64,000 nucleotides of DNA, taken from contig NZ_ABXW01000053.1 of NCBI RefSeq assembly GCF_000173415.1, forward strand, positions 1 to 64,000, given 5' to 3'. The notes under the pieces were generated by a model. The model worked only from the letters and a program-made list of their open reading frames with translations, searched no databases and was not told the origin of the DNA. Below, in pieces: positions 30,916 through 40,479 of this stretch (positions within the stretch are counted from its first letter, which is position 1; each line of letters begins with the position of its first letter). A program made the position numbers and the translations under genes. This DNA is from Providencia alcalifaciens DSM 30120. GTDB taxonomy: Bacteria; Pseudomonadota; Gammaproteobacteria; Enterobacterales; Enterobacteriaceae.

Positions 30916-31485
30916 TTATTTATAGTCAATTTCCAAATCAATTACTTGATAAAATGCATTAGCGGTATCATCGATGGTCCAAACACCTAAAACAACATGA
31001 TAGCCTTGATAATCTTTTGGAAGATGACAAGTATGCATCACTAAACTAGGTGGCATTTCGACTTTCTCGAACTTACAAAATGGCGTTAACTCAAATTGGG
31101 CGCGGGTTAAAGACTTGCTGGGATCCCAATCTTTACGTGTAATAAAATATTCCCACTTAGTTGTTCGGTGAATGGCAGTTAGGCGCCAGAAAAAATCGAA
31201 AGTCGAGGTTTCTATTAACATCCGAGTCCAACGAAACGGTTGTTGTGCATCAAGCGGAGAGAAAGAGGCAATATTCGCACTCGCAATTTTACCGTCTGCA
31301 GGACCTTTTAGCGGAAATCCCTTTAAACCTTCAACTGATTGTGGTTCGTATTGAACAGCGCCACAATTTTGGTTGCTTTGCAGTTTACAGAGATAGGCTC
31401 GACTGGCAGGATACTCGATGTAGCCATGAGGTAATGCAAAATAGCTATAGCAGAGTAGTAAGGGAAGTAATAATAGTTTTTTCAT
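30916..31485 (-). CDS. AA10 lytic polysaccharide monooxygenase (CBP21-like)
   Basis: This 189-residue protein is a single-domain, secreted copper monooxygenase of the AA10 (chitin-binding, PF03067) family, close in sequence to Serratia CBP21. After a signal peptide (residues 1-19) the mature chain starts with His20 in HGYIEYPASRAYLC, and the second copper-brace ligand is His106 in RLTAIHRTT. The alanine (104) and phenylalanine (178) that line the copper site are present, as are blocks NCGAVQYEPQSVEGLKGFP and DDTANAFYQVIDL. It carries no carbohydrate-binding module. Related enzymes cleave crystalline chitin, so chitin is the likely substrate. It stands alone between tus and ynfM. Confidence 0.92.
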   Translation of the reverse strand: MKKLLLLPLLLCYSYFALPHGYIEYPASRAYLCKLQSNQNCGAVQYEPQSVEGLKGFPLKGPADGKIASANIASFSPLDAQQPFRWTRMLIETSTFDFFWRLTAIHRTTKWEYFITRKDWDPSKSLTRAQFELTPFCKFEKVEMPPSLVMHTCHLPKDYQGYHVVLGVWTIDDTANAFYQVIDLEIDYK

Positions 31486-31600
31486 TCAATATCCTCATCA
31501 TTGATTAATTTATAGATTTTCTATTAATTATGATGAGGATGTGAATTCTAACCTTTAGCAGGAGTTAATTTATTACGTTAATTAGGTAACCTAGAAGCGA

Positions 31601-32863
31601 TTAACATTTTGTTTTTAACTTATAAGCAATACCGACGCCGAGTAGCAACAAACTTGCGATAAATAACGCTACGCCATCCCACCCATAGGAAGCCCAGAAT
31701 AACCCACCTAATGTGCCAGCAATACTGGAACCTGCGTAATAACTAAATAAATAGAGTGAGGAAGCCTGACCCCGTGCTCGTTTCGCTCGACGTCCAACCC
31801 AACTACTGGCGACAGAGTGTCCCGCAAAAAATCCCGTTGTCAGTACAGTCATACCCAGCAATATCACCCAGATATTACTATGTAGGGTCAGAATGACGCC
31901 CATCAACATCATCGCAATTGCGGCGATCAGAATTCGTCCAAAGCCGTATTTTTGTGTCAAACTTCCTGTCTTTGTCGCGCTGTAAGTTCCTGTTAAATAA
32001 ATAATAGATAAGAAACCCACAACAGATTGACTAAAATTATAAGGCGACTCAAGTAAGCGGTATCCAATGTAGTTATACATCGTTACAAAACCGCCCATTA
32101 AAATGAACCCCTCAATGAATAACCACGGTAAACCGGTATCACGCAAATGTAAGTGTAAGTTAACCCAAAGGTTTTTAGGTTTTAATGAGCTGGCTCGGAA
32201 ATGCTGAGAAGGGGGCAATAATCGCCAAAAACCAATAGCGGCTAACAGTGCCAAGGAGCCTAAAATAACCACAGCAACTCGCCATGAATAATAGTCAGCA
32301 ATAACGCCTGTCATTAAGCGTCCGCTCATTCCTCCAATAGAATTACCACTAATGTAGAGCCCCATAGAAAGTGCGACATAACTGGGATGAATTTCTTCAC
32401 TTAAATAGGTCATCGCCACCGCAGCAACGCCACTAAGGGAAAGTCCCACTAAAGCGCGAGCAATTAGAATTCCTTGCCAACTTTCCATGATTGAACTCAT
32501 CAAAGTAAAAAGCGCTGCGCAAGTCAGGGAAATCACCATAACATTTTTACGACCAATCGCATCGGAAATAGGTCCAGTGACCAATAATCCTAATGCCATT
32601 AATCCAGTACTTAATGATAACGACAAACTCGCGGTAGCCGGCGAAACATTAAAATCAGCCGACAACATTGGCAAAATAGGTTGGACAAAATAGAGCAAGG
32701 CGAAGGTCGCAAAACCCACAGTAAAAAATGACAGCGTAACGCGCAGATATAAGGCGTCATCTCGTTGAATATAGTGTTTTTTCGGTGGGGAACTCGTCAA
32801 GGCTGCGTTTGGTTTTCCTTGTAAAGATGAACTCGGTGAGAGGCTTTTTGACTGCTGTTCCAT
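31601..32863 (-). CDS. ynfM: MFS transporter YnfM
   Basis: The 420-residue protein is a twelve-helix major facilitator with an extended hydrophilic N-terminus (about 40 residues). The A-motif GPISDAIGRKNVM follows helix 2, and blocks YLSEEIHPSYVALSMGLYISGN and AGHSVASSWVGRRAKRARGQASSLYLF match E. coli YnfM, a predicted efflux carrier (arabinose efflux has been suggested). It is divergent from the LysR gene ynfL, as in E. coli, so YnfL is the probable regulator. The true substrate is unknown. Confidence 0.9.
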   Translation of the reverse strand: MEQQSKSLSPSSSLQGKPNAALTSSPPKKHYIQRDDALYLRVTLSFFTVGFATFALLYFVQPILPMLSADFNVSPATASLSLSLSTGLMALGLLVTGPISDAIGRKNVMVISLTCAALFTLMSSIMESWQGILIARALVGLSLSGVAAVAMTYLSEEIHPSYVALSMGLYISGNSIGGMSGRLMTGVIADYYSWRVAVVILGSLALLAAIGFWRLLPPSQHFRASSLKPKNLWVNLHLHLRDTGLPWLFIEGFILMGGFVTMYNYIGYRLLESPYNFSQSVVGFLSIIYLTGTYSATKTGSLTQKYGFGRILIAAIAMMLMGVILTLHSNIWVILLGMTVLTTGFFAGHSVASSWVGRRAKRARGQASSLYLFSYYAGSSIAGTLGGLFWASYGWDGVALFIASLLLLGVGIAYKLKTKC

Positions 32864-32975
32864 GTAAATTCCTTGACGACTAAACGGACTTGATTTCGAT
32901 CAAAGAATAGAAACTTTCTATTTTTTTGTCTAATATATTAATAATACATAATGATACATTTAAAATATCAATCTG

Positions 32976-33881
32976 ATGAACATTGAATTACGCCATTTAC
33001 GTTATTTTATTGCCGTTGCCGAAGAGCTGCATTTTGGGCGTGCGGCTGAACGTTTGCACATGTCTCAGCCTCCATTAAGTCAGCAAATTCAAGCTCTTGA
33101 AGAAATGGTTAATGCGAAACTATTAGAACGCAATAACCGTAATGTAGCATTAACCCCCGCAGGGGCGATGTTTCTAAAAGAGGCATACCAAATTTTAGGG
33201 CAAGTGGATGCCGCAGCCACAAAGGCGGCTCGAATGGAAAAGGGGGAGCTAGGTGAGCTTTCCATTGGGTTTACCTCAACAACGCCATTTATGCATAAAG
33301 TCACCATGAGCTTGCGTCAATATCGAGAAGCTTATCCTGATGTTTCTATTCATATGCATCAGATGAATACGAAGCAACAAATCCCCCCATTAGTGACTGG
33401 GCGCATAGACATTGGCATCATGCGCAATACAATATTACCTGAACAATTGGACTATCAATTATTGTTCAGAGAGCCCTTTATGCTTGCCGTCTATGAAGGG
33501 CACCCATTATTGGCTTATGAAGAAAATGGTGTGGATATTAAGCAACTTGCTGCTTATCCATTAGTTTTTTTCGAGCGAGAAGTCGGTACAGCGCTGTATG
33601 ATGAGATAAACCAATTATTAGCATCTGAAGGGATAGTTCCCACTATTTCTCAAGAAGCTGGGGAAGCGATGACTATCTTAGGCTTAGTCTCTGCGGGAAT
33701 GGGAATTTCAATTATCACAGAATCCTTTACTCGCATGAAAATTGACGGAGTTAGATACCTCAAGCTGGCTAATATTCAAGCCACTTTTGAAGTTTGGCTA
33801 GTTTACAATACGCGCAGAACAGCACCTGCGGCAGCGAAAAAACTCACAGAGTTATTATTGCATAACATTGTTGGTGTATAG
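32976..33881 (+). CDS. ynfL: LysR family regulator YnfL
   Basis: The 301-residue protein has the LysR helix-turn-helix at residues 1-60 (MNIELRHLRYFIAVAEELHFGRAAERLHMSQPPLSQQIQ) and an effector-binding domain from about residue 90. It is closest to E. coli YnfL and lies 112 bases from, and divergent to, ynfM. Target genes other than ynfM cannot be inferred. ATG 32976 has no strong Shine-Dalgarno; the alignment fixes the start. Confidence 0.9.
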   Translation: MNIELRHLRYFIAVAEELHFGRAAERLHMSQPPLSQQIQALEEMVNAKLLERNNRNVALTPAGAMFLKEAYQILGQVDAAATKAARMEKGELGELSIGFTSTTPFMHKVTMSLRQYREAYPDVSIHMHQMNTKQQIPPLVTGRIDIGIMRNTILPEQLDYQLLFREPFMLAVYEGHPLLAYEENGVDIKQLAAYPLVFFEREVGTALYDEINQLLASEGIVPTISQEAGEAMTILGLVSAGMGISIITESFTRMKIDGVRYLKLANIQATFEVWLVYNTRRTAPAAAKKLTELLLHNIVGV

Positions 33882-33991
33882 CCTTGAATGATTAACGCGA
33901 TTCATATCACGTTTTTTATGTAAATGAAGCCTAATTTTCATTTATATAGGGCATAATCAATTATAATTTATAACGATTTCTGAGTGTTAAG

Positions 33992-35203
33992 ATGACAAAC
34001 CAAACGGGGAATACTGACCAAATCAAGCAATTGAATACTGGGCTTGTGTACCGAATTATTGCACAACATGGTCCTATTTCCCGTATTGCGCTATCAAAAC
34101 AATCTCAACTAGCACCTGCAAGCATCACCAAAATCACGCGTGAATTGATGGATGCACATTTAATTCAAGAACGTGAGTTTCCCGTTTTAGGCTTAAGAGG
34201 TCGTCCCGCTGTTGGATTAGTGATAGAAAGTGAAGGCTGGCAATTTTTAGCCATTCGAATCGAAGATCAGCAGGCGATTATTTCGTTAAAAGAAATTAAT
34301 ACTAAAACATTGGCGGAGCAATGCTACCCCTTTAATGTAAAAGGTAACCAACAATTTAGTGATCGGTTATCGGAACTCATCAGCCTTTTTTTCGAAGAAA
34401 ATCAAGCTTATTTAGAAAGAGTTACTGCGATCAGTATTTTACTGGATGGTATTCTAGATTCTTATTCAGGAGTTATCTATAAACTCGCGCATAGCGACGT
34501 TCATGAATTAGCCATTGGCGAAATATTGACGGAGAAAACAGGATTACCTGTCTATCTTTATCCGCCAGTTAATGCTTTGGCCTTAGCTGATCATTTAAAA
34601 TACTCTGAGACTCGAACATCCAAAAATATTATTTATCTACAAATTCAAGATGTCGTTAATATCGCAGTGATGAATCATGGTTATTCATTAGATGTCATGA
34701 CTCGGCAGCCCAACTTATTTGCCCATACTCAAATTGACCTATCACAAACTCAATCCTGTTATTGTGGTGGTAAAGGCTGCTTAGAAACGCTGATTTCAAT
34801 TCCAGCAATCATCCAGCAAGCAAAGGAATTACTTGCAGATTATCCTGAGTCAGTATTACATAAAGAAAATATTAGTATTAACATAATTAGCCAAGGCGCA
34901 GTAGAGAATGACCCATTATGTAAGTCATTACTTGATAATGCGGCTCAACGACTTGCTTATCCATTAGCAATGATAATTAATTTATGCGGTTCTGAATTAA
35001 TTTTGATCAATTCGCCATTAAATGATGAACACCATTATTGGTTCACTCGGGTACAACACTTTGTTACGTTATACGGTAACCCACGCTATAGTTCAAAATT
35101 AATATTTGAAAAATCAGCCAGTTCAATTAAAGAGTGTGAAACTGCGCTAATCCAAAATGCGTTGTATAACGGCTCATTGTTGTTGCAATTACTGCAAGGC
35201 TAA
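33992..35203 (+). CDS. mlc: ROK family glucose repressor Mlc (DgsA)
   Basis: Mlc represses ptsG, ptsHI, manXYZ and malT and is sequestered by dephosphorylated EIICB-Glc. The 403-residue product keeps the N-terminal winged helix (SRIALSKQSQLAPASITKITRELMDAHLIQE), the GRPAVGLV linker, and the zinc knuckle CYCGGKGCLE with the upstream His in FAHTQID. The C-terminal end LYNGSLLLQLLQG is conserved. The sugar-kinase-like core is much more divergent than in E. coli: the segments equivalent to DHNVGAGV and HDISAW are replaced by QDVVNIAVM and PPVNAL. Order next to ynfL and bioD2 matches E. coli. Confidence 0.87.
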   Translation: MTNQTGNTDQIKQLNTGLVYRIIAQHGPISRIALSKQSQLAPASITKITRELMDAHLIQEREFPVLGLRGRPAVGLVIESEGWQFLAIRIEDQQAIISLKEINTKTLAEQCYPFNVKGNQQFSDRLSELISLFFEENQAYLERVTAISILLDGILDSYSGVIYKLAHSDVHELAIGEILTEKTGLPVYLYPPVNALALADHLKYSETRTSKNIIYLQIQDVVNIAVMNHGYSLDVMTRQPNLFAHTQIDLSQTQSCYCGGKGCLETLISIPAIIQQAKELLADYPESVLHKENISINIISQGAVENDPLCKSLLDNAAQRLAYPLAMIINLCGSELILINSPLNDEHHYWFTRVQHFVTLYGNPRYSSKLIFEKSASSIKECETALIQNALYNGSLLLQLLQG

Positions 35204-35344
35204 TACAATTTGATAAACTTCTCATTATCTTACACAAAATTGAGCTAACGCAAACTTATCATTTCCCCATTCCCATAAACTGAATTCATATCATTTTTAT
35301 AGCATTTTGCTGATCACAGTCTGTCACTTCAGGATAGAACAACC

Positions 35345-36022
35345 ATGAACAATCTATTTATTACCGGGACAGATACAGATGTCGGGAAGACGGTATCAAC
35401 GCTAGCAATATTACAAGCACTGAATAATCAAGGTATTAAAGCCGTAGGATATAAACCTATTGCAGATCAATGTATCGATACACCGGAAGGAAAGCGCAAT
35501 AAGGATGCACTTCTTATTCATCGTGTATCACAAGATCTTGTCTCATATGATGAAGTTAATCCTGTCAGACTGGGTGATAATTATAGCCATGAGAACAGTA
35601 TCGATTTTACTAAAATCAATAAAGGGCTAGATCACCTCCATGAGCACAGTGATATGGTTGTCATCGAGGGGAACGGAGGTTGGCGCTATCTTCTTGATGA
35701 TAATACTTTTTATGCCGATTGGTTAAAAAAACAATCCGTCGGTGTGATTTTAGTGGTTGGTATTCAACACGGGTGCGTCAATCATGCGTTATTAACGGCA
35801 GAAGCCATCCGTGCAGATGGATTACCTCTTGTTGGCTGGCTCGCAAATAGAATTAACCCAGGTCTAGCGCATTACGCCCAAATAATTCAGCGCGTGCAAC
35901 AGCACATTAATGCACCATTATTGGGAGAGATCCCTTATTTGTTGCGCCCTGAAGAAAAAGAATTAGGGCACTATTTGGATGGGGAAAAACTGCAAGAATT
36001 TGTCTCCGTACCGGTTCTTTAA
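35345..36022 (+). CDS. bioD2: Dethiobiotin synthetase-like protein BioD2 (YnfK)
   Basis: The 225-residue protein has the ATP-binding loop GTDTDVGKTVS, the substrate motif KPIADQC, and the VVIEGNGGWRYLL block of dethiobiotin synthetases, which close the ureido ring of biotin using CO2 and ATP. It lies apart from the bio operon, next to mlc, exactly where E. coli has ynfK. Family members here are functional in vitro paralogues of BioD; whether it serves biotin synthesis in this organism is not shown. A terminator follows. Confidence 0.9.
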   Translation: MNNLFITGTDTDVGKTVSTLAILQALNNQGIKAVGYKPIADQCIDTPEGKRNKDALLIHRVSQDLVSYDEVNPVRLGDNYSHENSIDFTKINKGLDHLHEHSDMVVIEGNGGWRYLLDDNTFYADWLKKQSVGVILVVGIQHGCVNHALLTAEAIRADGLPLVGWLANRINPGLAHYAQIIQRVQQHINAPLLGEIPYLLRPEEKELGHYLDGEKLQEFVSVPVL

Positions 36023-36040
36023 ACTTTATTCTTCCTAATT

Positions 36041-36066
36041 AAAAGGGCGCAGATAGCGCCCTTTAA
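36041..36066. terminator. Bidirectional terminator between bioD2 and ynfB
   Basis: Perfect arms AAAGGGCGC and GCGCCCTTT flank an AGATA loop, with A/T-rich sequence on both sides of the convergent genes. Confidence 0.8.
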
Positions 36067-36091
36067 TATGCTGATTGGAATATACTTTCTA

Positions 36092-36463
36092 TTATGGATT
36101 GATAATCGGACGTCCTGAATTCACATCTAGACAACGCTGAGTATTGGGTTCCCAATAGGCATTAAGATTCAAGCTTTTCTCGCATTTATCTTTTGCATCG
36201 AATGCAGCATCAATTTTATCAAACTCTTTTTCAGTACGGCGGTTCACTTTAGAACGTAGCATTTTAGTTTCATCCCACTGTTCTTTATCTTGGCGCGCCT
36301 GTTCTTTATTCAACGGGTCATTACTACCATTACCAACAGAAACACAAGTGCTACCCGCAGCGCATGATGTATTTGCTGCTTGCGCCGCATTAACCCACAT
36401 CAAAGGAAGGCAGAAGCAAATTGCAGCCAGACCATTTTTGATAAATTTTTGTGACGTGCTCAT
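36092..36463 (-). CDS. ynfB: YnfB-like DUF1283 family periplasmic protein
   Basis: This 123-residue product has a signal peptide (residues 1 to about 31, ending AAQA) and a C-terminal domain with the DUF1283 blocks [38 protein letters not shown] and [13 protein letters not shown], which hold two conserved cysteines. Function is unknown. ATG 36463 is chosen because AAAGGAAAT lies 5-6 bases upstream; ATG 36490 would spoil the signal peptide. It sits between bioD2 and ydfG, near its E. coli neighbours. Confidence 0.87.
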   Translation of the reverse strand: MSTSQKFIKNGLAAICFCLPLMWVNAAQAANTSCAAGSTCVSVGNGSNDPLNKEQARQDKEQWDETKMLRSKVNRRTEKEFDKIDAAFDAKDKCEKSLNLNAYWEPNTQRCLDVNSGRPIINP

Positions 36464-36553
36464 GTAATTTCCTTTTGTTTCAATACTCAATATATAACCA
36501 GAGTATAGCTAAAAAATAATAATGCCGTCTTTATAGAATAGTACGAAATTTTA

Positions 36554-37300
36554 TTATTGTTTATGTACGGTTAAACCTGCAAATGTTTGGCACACGGGCA
36601 TTAATTCCAATGTGTTTACATTCATATGAGCAGGCAGCGTCGCAACCCAATAAACTGTCTCGGCGATATCATCAGCGGTAAGGGCATCGGCGCCTTTATA
36701 GGTATTTGTGACTTTCTCGTCATCACCTTTAAAACGAACATTTGAGAACTCAGTCCCGCCCACTAATCCAGGCTCAATATCTGTCACTCGAATTTTTTTA
36801 CCCACTAAATCTGCACGTAATCCTAATGAGAATTGCTTCACAAATGCCTTAGTTGCACCGTATACATTACCGCCTTTATAGGGCCAAGATGCTGCGGTCG
36901 AACCAATATTAATAATATGTCCGTGGTTTTTTTCTACCATACCTTGCAAAACTTCATAAGTCATATTGACCAAACCTTTGGTGTTCGTATTGATCATGGT
37001 TTCCCAGTCATCAGGATTAGCATTAAATGCAGGTTCCAGACCCAATGCAAGCCCTGCATTGTTAACCAAAAGGTCGATATTTTTGAGATGAGTAGGAAGG
37101 TTTGCAATGGCGTATTGAATGGCTTTTCTATCTTGAACATCTAATGTTAATGGGTAAAACTTATCTCCCAATTCTTGATGTAAAGCATTCAATCTTTCGG
37201 TTCTACGTCCAGTGCCAATCACTGTGAAATTATGTTGAATAAATTTACGGGCGATGGCTTCACCAAACCCTGATGTTGCGCCAGTTACGAGAATAATCAT
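36554..37300 (-). CDS. ydfG: NADP-dependent 3-hydroxy acid dehydrogenase YdfG
   Basis: YdfG is a short-chain dehydrogenase that oxidises serine, allo-threonine and 3-hydroxypropionate (it is a malonic semialdehyde reductase in the reverse direction). The 248 residues show the nucleotide-binding TGATSGFGEAIA, NNAGLALG, the catalytic Ser in INIGSTAASW and YGATKAF (YxxxK), and the family block DIEPGLVGGTEFSNVRFKGDD. All catalytic residues are intact. The gene is monocistronic. Confidence 0.95.
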   Translation of the reverse strand: MIILVTGATSGFGEAIARKFIQHNFTVIGTGRRTERLNALHQELGDKFYPLTLDVQDRKAIQYAIANLPTHLKNIDLLVNNAGLALGLEPAFNANPDDWETMINTNTKGLVNMTYEVLQGMVEKNHGHIINIGSTAASWPYKGGNVYGATKAFVKQFSLGLRADLVGKKIRVTDIEPGLVGGTEFSNVRFKGDDEKVTNTYKGADALTADDIAETVYWVATLPAHMNVNTLELMPVCQTFAGLTVHKQ

Positions 37301-37468
37301 TAGGTACCTCAGGTCGTTATCGTTGTTTATTTTGAGTCATTCTAACTTTATAGCTTAGGCTCTTCCAAGAACCTTACGCATACTAGAATACCATCTTTTT
37401 TTTAAAGAAGTAGTAGCTCTATGAATATAGGATTATCTGCAAATTTATTATACTTCAAGGAGTTGGTT

Positions 37469-38439
37469 ATGGCTGAAATTAATGCTTCACAATATTTTAT
37501 TAGCCCTAGAAATGGCGTGAATCCTAAATCATATATTGGTGTTGAATATGGTTTATATAAGTATCATATTGATAAGGATCAGATTAATAATCATATCAAT
37601 AATATCCATAACACCCACCTAAAATTAGATGGGATTCATGGTTTAACCGTTTTTGGTGATAGCTTATCTGATACTGGCAATATGTATGAAAAGACCCATA
37701 AAATATTTCCCTCTACAAATCAACACTATAAAGGACGTTTTACTAATGGGTTTACCTGGGTTGATAGTTTAGCCCGTCCAAATGGTCTATTTTCTCGCTG
37801 TGTAAATAAAGCAATGGGAGGAGCTGTTATAGGAAGTTACAAGCTAAAAGATGGATTCAAATCATCAGTCATGTCTTGCCTAAAGAAACAAATTTCTGAG
37901 ACTGAGATTAATAGTGATGATTTAGTCATTGTCTTTGCTGGCGCTAACGATTATATGACGCTACATAAATATGACACAGGAAAAGTCGAGATAGATCAAC
38001 TGGCAAACCTTAAAACTTTAATAAGGAAAGGGGCTAAAAATATTGTGGTTGTTGGTACTCCCGATATGTCATCAACCCCCGCAGCAGCACGGCGTTCTCA
38101 CCAACGACAAACTGAATTAGCAGTACTAACAGATACTCATAATGCTAGAACGAAATTGATGATTGAAAAACTAAATTCTCGCAATAAAGACAGCGATATT
38201 CGCATTCATTACTTTGATATTGGTGAAAAGATGAAAGTCATCATAAATGAAGCTAATCAAATTTCTGATTACAACACCAAAGAAAGCTTCTATAAGAAAT
38301 GGTATATCAAACTATTTAAAAATAAAAAATGGTAATTAATCATAAATATATTTTTAATGACAAAGTACATCCCTCACAAGAAGTACAATTTATTCTTGCT
38401 TATGAAATGGAAAAATTTATCAAATCAACGTTTGCATAA
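37469..38439 (+). pseudogene. GDSL/SGNH hydrolase split by a one-base shift in an A-run
   Basis: The first frame (37469-38335) encodes a GDSL-type esterase/lipase: block I GDSLSDTGN with nucleophile Ser at about residue 65, and FAGANDYM (block III Asn at about 160). It stops after KNKKW without the final Asp-x-x-His block. That block is found at once in the minus-one frame: from 38329, 36 codons encode MVINHKYIFNDKVHPSQEV and onward to TAA 38437-38439, with DKVH as the missing catalytic pair. One extra A in the six-A run 38324-38329 would restore a single protein of about 323 residues. It may be a broken gene, a phase-variable gene, slippage-expressed, or a sequencing error. ATG 37469 has AAGGAG upstream; no signal peptide is visible. 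Sequence is AT-rich, suggesting acquisition. Confidence 0.8.
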
Positions 38440-38510
38440 GCGATAGAAAATGAACACCAAGGAAGGGAGCACCATTTTTACACTTACGTTAAGCGGCATA
38501 ATATTGAGTT

Positions 38511-38545
38511 GAATAAGCAAAGTGCTATATACACCTTGCTTATTC
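38511..38545 (-). terminator. Possible terminator hairpin of the DUF4139 gene
   Basis: Perfect arms GAATAAGCAA (38511-38520) and TTGCTTATTC (38536-38545) with further GTG/CAC pairing lie 7 bases past the stop codon. There is no U-run on the minus strand, so it may only stabilise the 3' end. Confidence 0.4.
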
Positions 38546-38551
38546 CGTTAA

Positions 38552-40177
38552 CTACAGCCCATTAATTTGCTTATTTTTAGGGTACTTCAGTGTGTAACTT
38601 AATGGTAATTCAACAGCTTCTTGAGGTTTAAGCGTTAAATCCCACTCAATTTTGTTTTCTTTCTCATCCAATTTTCCGCCTGTGAATTCAGGATTAAGTA
38701 CCTTAATATCCGTATCGCGGCTGATAGGCAATTGGTCATAAACAGACAATTTAATGTCATTATTCCGTGTGTTACGTACTTTAATTAAGAAACTTTCTTT
38801 TTGTTCAACGCTAGACCCCATAAATGAGGGCTTGCTACGTACACTGGCATTGTTAACTCGAGAAATTTGAATATTATCATCCACGCCAAATGGAATATCC
38901 AATGTCTCGGTTAATTGATTGGAATTGACATAAAAATTCCCCACATAGCTATTCATAAAATAGATATTGGCGGGACCATTAAGTAAATTCAGCCTATCCC
39001 AATCATCAATCTGCCCCTGCAAATAGACCTCTTCAGCAATTTTAGGTGTGGACGTATAACGATACTTTGCATCCACATTCGCTTGTTTGATGGTAATGGA
39101 TTTTGCTTTAGGCGTAGAGGCTAGGCTGAATGGCAATGCAATGTCATAGCTAAGATTGACGCCATTGGTATTTGTCGAGACGTAGTTTGCCATACCAGGG
39201 CTACGTTTTTTTACTGCGGAAACTTCAGCAACGGGGGCTGCGGGCATCGCCATATCCATAGAGGCTGACATTTTGTTATTCGTATAGCCTTGATTGTATT
39301 CATCATAGATAGACAATAGCCACGGCGTTAAAAATGGCGGGGTGATATTACGAGTTGGGTTGGCAGAGGAAAGGGTGAGTTTTACCTTATTCCAATCCAG
39401 TCCCGTATTTTGGATAACGTCAGCTTTGTAAGTAATATTGATTGGTTTATCAATACTTTTTGCACGAATATCGTAACTCGGTGACCAGCCAGCATCAGGA
39501 GTCACGTACGACACTTGCATGTTGCTGGTCAGGTTCTTGGGCGTTTCGATATTCAGCACAATTTGAGTTTGCTCGCCAATATTACTGGGAATATTCTCCT
39601 CAAATTGAGTTTGTAAGAGTCCTTGTTTTTCTGTCAATGCTTCAATCTGTTGTTGATATGCTAGGTTTTCCCCCAAGATAGTGGACATCTGTTTACGGAT
39701 AAATTCCAGCTTAGAGGCGGATTGCTCGAGGGACTGTGTCGTCGTTTCCCCAAAAAAACGTTGGTCTTTTAGTAAGGCAAGTTGATCATCGCCTACTTTT
39801 ATCTTGATATTGAGTTCCGCTATTTGTGTTGTTATTGCCTCTATTTGTGCTTTTAAGTTTGCCGCTTCTCCCGAATAAACCGGATTTACCGCCACGGTTT
39901 GCACATCAATAGAACGAATTAAAACATCATCATTATCTAAGCTAATTGAGAGGCTTTTTGGATCAATATGGTCCGCAACATGCGTAAAAATGATCTGACT
40001 TTCACCTTGTGGCAAATTTACGGTTGCACTATTTGTTAACTCTGCACCACGTAAAAAGACAGTAGCTTGATTTAATTTAAGAGGATGAAGGACAGGCGTA
40101 GATTCAGCAAATGCTTGCCATGACGCTAATGCCGAAACGAATAAAATCCCTTTAGTGAATTTATGTATGACAAACAT
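38552..40177 (-). CDS. Exported DUF4139 (mucoidy inhibitor MuiA-like) protein
   Basis: This 541-residue protein begins with a signal peptide (MFVIHKFTKGILFVSALASWQAFA). A N-terminal DUF4140-like region is followed by a coiled coil (about residues 90-190), then the DUF4139 beta-rich domain with SYVTPDAGWSPSYDIRAKS and NTGLDWNKVKLTLSSANP. Homologues include MuiA-type proteins; molecular function is not known. An upstream in-frame start (40219) lacks a ribosome site, while ATG 40177 has TGGGGT 8 bases upstream and gives a clean signal peptide. It is monocistronic. Confidence 0.82.
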   Translation of the reverse strand: MFVIHKFTKGILFVSALASWQAFAESTPVLHPLKLNQATVFLRGAELTNSATVNLPQGESQIIFTHVADHIDPKSLSISLDNDDVLIRSIDVQTVAVNPVYSGEAANLKAQIEAITTQIAELNIKIKVGDDQLALLKDQRFFGETTTQSLEQSASKLEFIRKQMSTILGENLAYQQQIEALTEKQGLLQTQFEENIPSNIGEQTQIVLNIETPKNLTSNMQVSYVTPDAGWSPSYDIRAKSIDKPINITYKADVIQNTGLDWNKVKLTLSSANPTRNITPPFLTPWLLSIYDEYNQGYTNNKMSASMDMAMPAAPVAEVSAVKKRSPGMANYVSTNTNGVNLSYDIALPFSLASTPKAKSITIKQANVDAKYRYTSTPKIAEEVYLQGQIDDWDRLNLLNGPANIYFMNSYVGNFYVNSNQLTETLDIPFGVDDNIQISRVNNASVRSKPSFMGSSVEQKESFLIKVRNTRNNDIKLSVYDQLPISRDTDIKVLNPEFTGGKLDEKENKIEWDLTLKPQEAVELPLSYTLKYPKNKQINGL

Positions 40178-40431
40178 GCGAATACCCCATGACTTAAATA
40201 AATATATTTTATAAATCATATTGGATTTTGATCCACAGAGATAACAGAATAAGCCTAAAGTACAGTGATTATCCTAACCGTTATTCGTAACGGACCTTTT
40301 GAAATGATTTTTAACTTCAATGGGTTACTTAAAAAAGGGGGGAGATAGTAGGGTTATCAGCATATTAAAATGTCATTCGGTTCAATTATACGAAAGATGT
40401 AGCAGCAACTTTTGGTAACCGAGTGACTTGA

Positions 40432-40461
40432 GATAGAACACCCGCAAACAGGTGTTCTATC
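40432..40461 (-). terminator. Strong hairpin downstream of roxA
   Basis: A perfect 11-base stem (GATAGAACACC against GGTGTTCTATC, 8-base loop) lies 18 bases past the roxA stop. No U-run follows on the minus strand, so rho-independent termination is uncertain. Confidence 0.45.
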
Positions 40462-40479
40462 TTGTCAGTCTGATACCAC

